From a bacterium (lineage in GTDB: Bacteria > Zhuqueibacterota > Zhuqueibacteria > Zhuqueibacterales > Geothermadaptataceae): 64,000 bases of DNA. The stretch is taken from NCBI GenBank assembly GCA_024275575.1, contig JAJRYV010000075.1, positions 1 through 64,000 of the forward strand, read 5' to 3'. Under the pieces are notes generated by a model. That model saw nothing but the letters and a program-made list of their open reading frames with translations. It did not search any database and was not told the origin of the DNA. The stretch's first letter is position 1. Each line of letters begins with the position of its first letter. Shown here one piece after another: positions 62,220 to 64,000 of the stretch. The translations under genes and the position numbers were made by a program.

Positions 62220-63620
62220 ATGGAAGAAATCAACGATACTTTTCAGAAACTGCAACAAAACTCGCGAGGTATTGCACGCAGCACTGCTGATGAGCGGGTC
62301 ACAAAACTGCGCATGCTGGAACAGGAAATTTTACGTCAAAGCGATAATATTCGAAAAGCGCTCGCGGCCGATCTGCAAAAACCAGAGCTGGAGGCGAATT
62401 TTACGGAAATTTTTATCACACTGCATGAGTTGCGCCATACAGTTAAAAATCTGGCAAAATGGATGCGGCCGATAAAAATCGGCAGAACATTGCTGACTGC
62501 CACAGCTAGAGCTCAAATTCGTATCCAGCCGAAAGGTGTTGTGCTCATCGTCGCGCCGTGGAATTTTCCCATCAATCTTACGCTGACGCCATTCATTTCC
62601 GCCATTGCTGCCGGCAACTGTGTCGTCGTCAAACCTTCGGAATTTGCCCGGCATTCGGCGCAGATTATCGAAGAAATCATCTCTGCTGTTTTTCCTGCAA
62701 ACGAAGCTGTAGTCATTCAGGGCGATAAAACGATCGCAGAGCGTCTTTTGCAACAACCTTTTGATCACATTTTTTTCACCGGCAGCCCGGCAATCGGCAA
62801 ACTCGTGATGAAAGCCGCAGCCGAACAACACGCCTCCGTCACCCTCGAATTAGGCGGCAAATCTCCGGTCATCGTCGATGTGACGGCTGATATCGAAGAT
62901 ACGGCTAAAAAACTCAGCTTCGGCAAATTTCTCAATTGCGGCCAGACCTGCATCGCACCGGATTACGTGCTGGTGCACAGCGCTGTGCATGACCGGCTGG
63001 TCGACGCACTTAAAAAAACAGCCCGATCTGCTTTCGGTGACGATAAAAAAATTCAAAACAGCCAAAGTTATGCACGCCTGATCAATCCGGCGCATTTCGA
63101 ACGTATCAAATCGTTGCTCGATGATGCTCGTGAAAAAGGGGCGCAGGTGGAATTTGGCGGGCAGGCCGATGCGGAAGACTGCTTCATCGCACCGACGCTG
63201 TTGTCACATGTGGGAAAAAACAGCGATGTCTTGCAGCAGGAGATTTTCGGCCCGCTGCTGCCTGTTATCTCCTTCGACACGCTCGACCAGGCCATCGATT
63301 TCATCAACGCGCGACCAAAACCGCTGGCGATGTATATTTTCAGCAAAAACCGGAAAAATGTCGATAGGATTCTTTCTGAAACCAGCGCCGGCGGCACAAC
63401 CGTGAATGATTTCGGCGTCCATTATTTACAGTTTAATTTACCCTTCGGCGGTGTTGGAGCAAGTGGCTTCGGCAGCGCCCACGGTCATAACGGATTTCGC
63501 GCCTTTTCACACGAACGCGCCGTCGCTTATCACCACCGCTGGAGTGCTTTAAAACTCTTTGCCCCCCCGTATACAAAATTTAAAGTCGGGCTAACAAAAC
63601 TGCTGATCAAATATTTATAG
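62220..63620 (+). CDS. Aldehyde dehydrogenase (ALDH3-like)
   Basis: About 466 aa from the ATG at 62220 (MEEINDTFQKL), which has GAAAGG 6 nt upstream; the track start at 62184 adds 12 residues. NAD(P)-dependent oxidation of aldehydes. Signatures: VVLIVAPWNFPINLTLTPFISAIAAGNCVVVKPSE, FFTGSPAIGKLVMKAAAEQHASVTLELGGKSPVIV (catalytic Glu), FGKFLNCGQTCIAPDYVLV (catalytic Cys), QEIFGPLLPVISF and NLPFGGVGASGFGSAHGHNGFRAFSHERAV. The GSP/EQ pattern and length match class-3 (fatty aldehyde type) enzymes, with a hydrophobic C-terminal end. The next gene starts 34 nt later on the same strand. Confidence 0.93.
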   Translation: MEEINDTFQKLQQNSRGIARSTADERVTKLRMLEQEILRQSDNIRKALAADLQKPELEANFTEIFITLHELRHTVKNLAKWMRPIKIGRTLLTATARAQIRIQPKGVVLIVAPWNFPINLTLTPFISAIAAGNCVVVKPSEFARHSAQIIEEIISAVFPANEAVVIQGDKTIAERLLQQPFDHIFFTGSPAIGKLVMKAAAEQHASVTLELGGKSPVIVDVTADIEDTAKKLSFGKFLNCGQTCIAPDYVLVHSAVHDRLVDALKKTARSAFGDDKKIQNSQSYARLINPAHFERIKSLLDDAREKGAQVEFGGQADAEDCFIAPTLLSHVGKNSDVLQQEIFGPLLPVISFDTLDQAIDFINARPKPLAMYIFSKNRKNVDRILSETSAGGTTVNDFGVHYLQFNLPFGGVGASGFGSAHGHNGFRAFSHERAVAYHHRWSALKLFAPPYTKFKVGLTKLLIKYL

Positions 63621-63653
63621 CATGACCATTATCTTAAAAAGAACTCAACAAAA

Positions 63654-64000
63654 ATGACCCTCGACTGGATTCAAATTTTTGGCTATTTCGGTTCCGTGCT
63701 GATCGCTGTTTCGTTGACGATGCGCTCTATTGTTCGCCTGCGCTGGATCAATTTTTTCGGCGCGCTGACTTTTTCAATTTACGGTCTGCTGGTCGCTGCC
63801 ATACCTGTTTTTATGCTCAACGGATTTATCGTGTTCATCGATGTTTATTATCTTTTTCAGATGCACCGGCAACAAAACTACTTTGAAATTTTGGAAAAAA
63901 GCCGTATCAACGCCCGCTATTTATTACGCTTTTTCAGTTTTTATCAGGAAGACATCAAAAAGTTTTTTCCGGAGTTTCATCCCGAAAAGATCACAAAACC
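63654..64000 (+). CDS. YgjV-like inner-membrane protein, N-terminal part (3' end outside window)
   Basis: The frame opens at an ATG and runs off the window (115 codons seen). Sequence begins MTLDWIQIFGYFGSVLIAVSLTMRSIVRLRWINFFGALTFSIYGLLVAAIPVFMLNGFIVFIDVYYL: three hydrophobic segments with the W-I-N-F-x-G-A pattern of the YgjV family of small inner-membrane proteins. The following soluble part (YFEILEKSRINARYLLRFFSFYQEDIKKFFPEFH) suggests a longer protein with a C-terminal cytoplasmic domain. The ORF track misses it because of the window end. Function unknown. Confidence 0.7.
   Translation, partial: MTLDWIQIFGYFGSVLIAVSLTMRSIVRLRWINFFGALTFSIYGLLVAAIPVFMLNGFIVFIDVYYLFQMHRQQNYFEILEKSRINARYLLRFFSFYQEDIKKFFPEFHPEKITK

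Overview
The window reads as a chromosomal segment of a Gram-negative, FCB-group bacterium, plausibly a KSB1/Calditrichota-like lineage. This is inferred, not proven. Supporting signs are an RND-adaptor-TolC export set, lipoprotein signal peptides, Omp85-type barrel sequence, two secreted proteins ending in the 'YPNP...' C-terminal module typical of type IX-like sorting in that group, DUF2333 and WbqC proteins, and intergenic repeats of a kind common in environmental genomes. Gene density is ordinary and almost all genes are housekeeping or envelope genes. There is no phage, integron, CRISPR array or complete insertion sequence.

Layout. 1-2 kb: the 3' end of threonine synthase and a membrane-anchored HEAT/DUF2914-like protein. 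2-14.5 kb, all on the minus strand: lipoprotein, coaE, glnE (with inserted ACT domains), a tripartite RND efflux operon and rsgA. 14.8-18.6 kb, plus strand: GT2 glycosyltransferase, Maf, a small VTT protein, a HAD phosphatase and WbqC. 18.6-21.2 kb, minus strand: a CpoB-like TPR lipoprotein and an SLC13 transporter. 21.5-24 kb: a large secreted beta-propeller protein. 24.1-27.8 kb, minus strand: a TrmH-like methyltransferase and an iron operon (DtxR-type regulator, feoA, feoB, FeoB-associated Cys-rich peptide) with a clear promoter and overlapping operator. 28.3-34.5 kb: transketolase, a phospholipase-D family protein and proBA. 35-43.7 kb: pRiA4b ORF-3 family protein, GT-B glycosyltransferase, pheA, M14 peptidase, a TonB-like/DUF4900-like protein, DUF2333 and a squalene/phytoene synthase. 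45.4-49.3 kb: htpG, a complete ssrA (tmRNA) gene with promoter and terminator, and a DUF1460 gene broken by an in-frame stop. 49.3-56.7 kb, plus strand: M1 peptidase, a hypothetical gene coupled to a zinc-finger-MGMT fusion, HDOD, a phosphodiester glycosidase (NAGPA-type) protein and a two-domain GT2. 56.9-61.9 kb, minus strand: TPR lipoprotein, mtnA, a DUF4097/LiaF-like protein and a bactofilin-like plus outer-membrane barrel protein. The end holds an aldehyde dehydrogenase and a truncated YgjV-like membrane protein.

Working together. The feo locus is a self-contained ferrous-iron uptake and sensing unit. proB/proA make proline. pheA serves phenylalanine synthesis, thrC threonine synthesis and mtnA methionine salvage. 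glnE should tune glutamine synthetase, here perhaps by direct ligand binding to its ACT domains. The RND operon, the barrel/DUF4097 pair, the CpoB-like and TPR lipoproteins and the glycosyltransferases belong to envelope upkeep.

The most unusual items are the ACT-containing GlnE, the zf-HC2-like/MGMT fusion, the nonsense-interrupted DUF1460 gene, the Cys-rich tail of the DtxR-type regulator with its promoter/operator, the TonB-like/DUF4900-like chimera, and a dispersed ~122-bp palindromic repeat family with a visible deletion derivative. I found no convincing wholly new defence or mobile system. Domain names rest on my recognition of motifs in the supplied translations; no database search was run.
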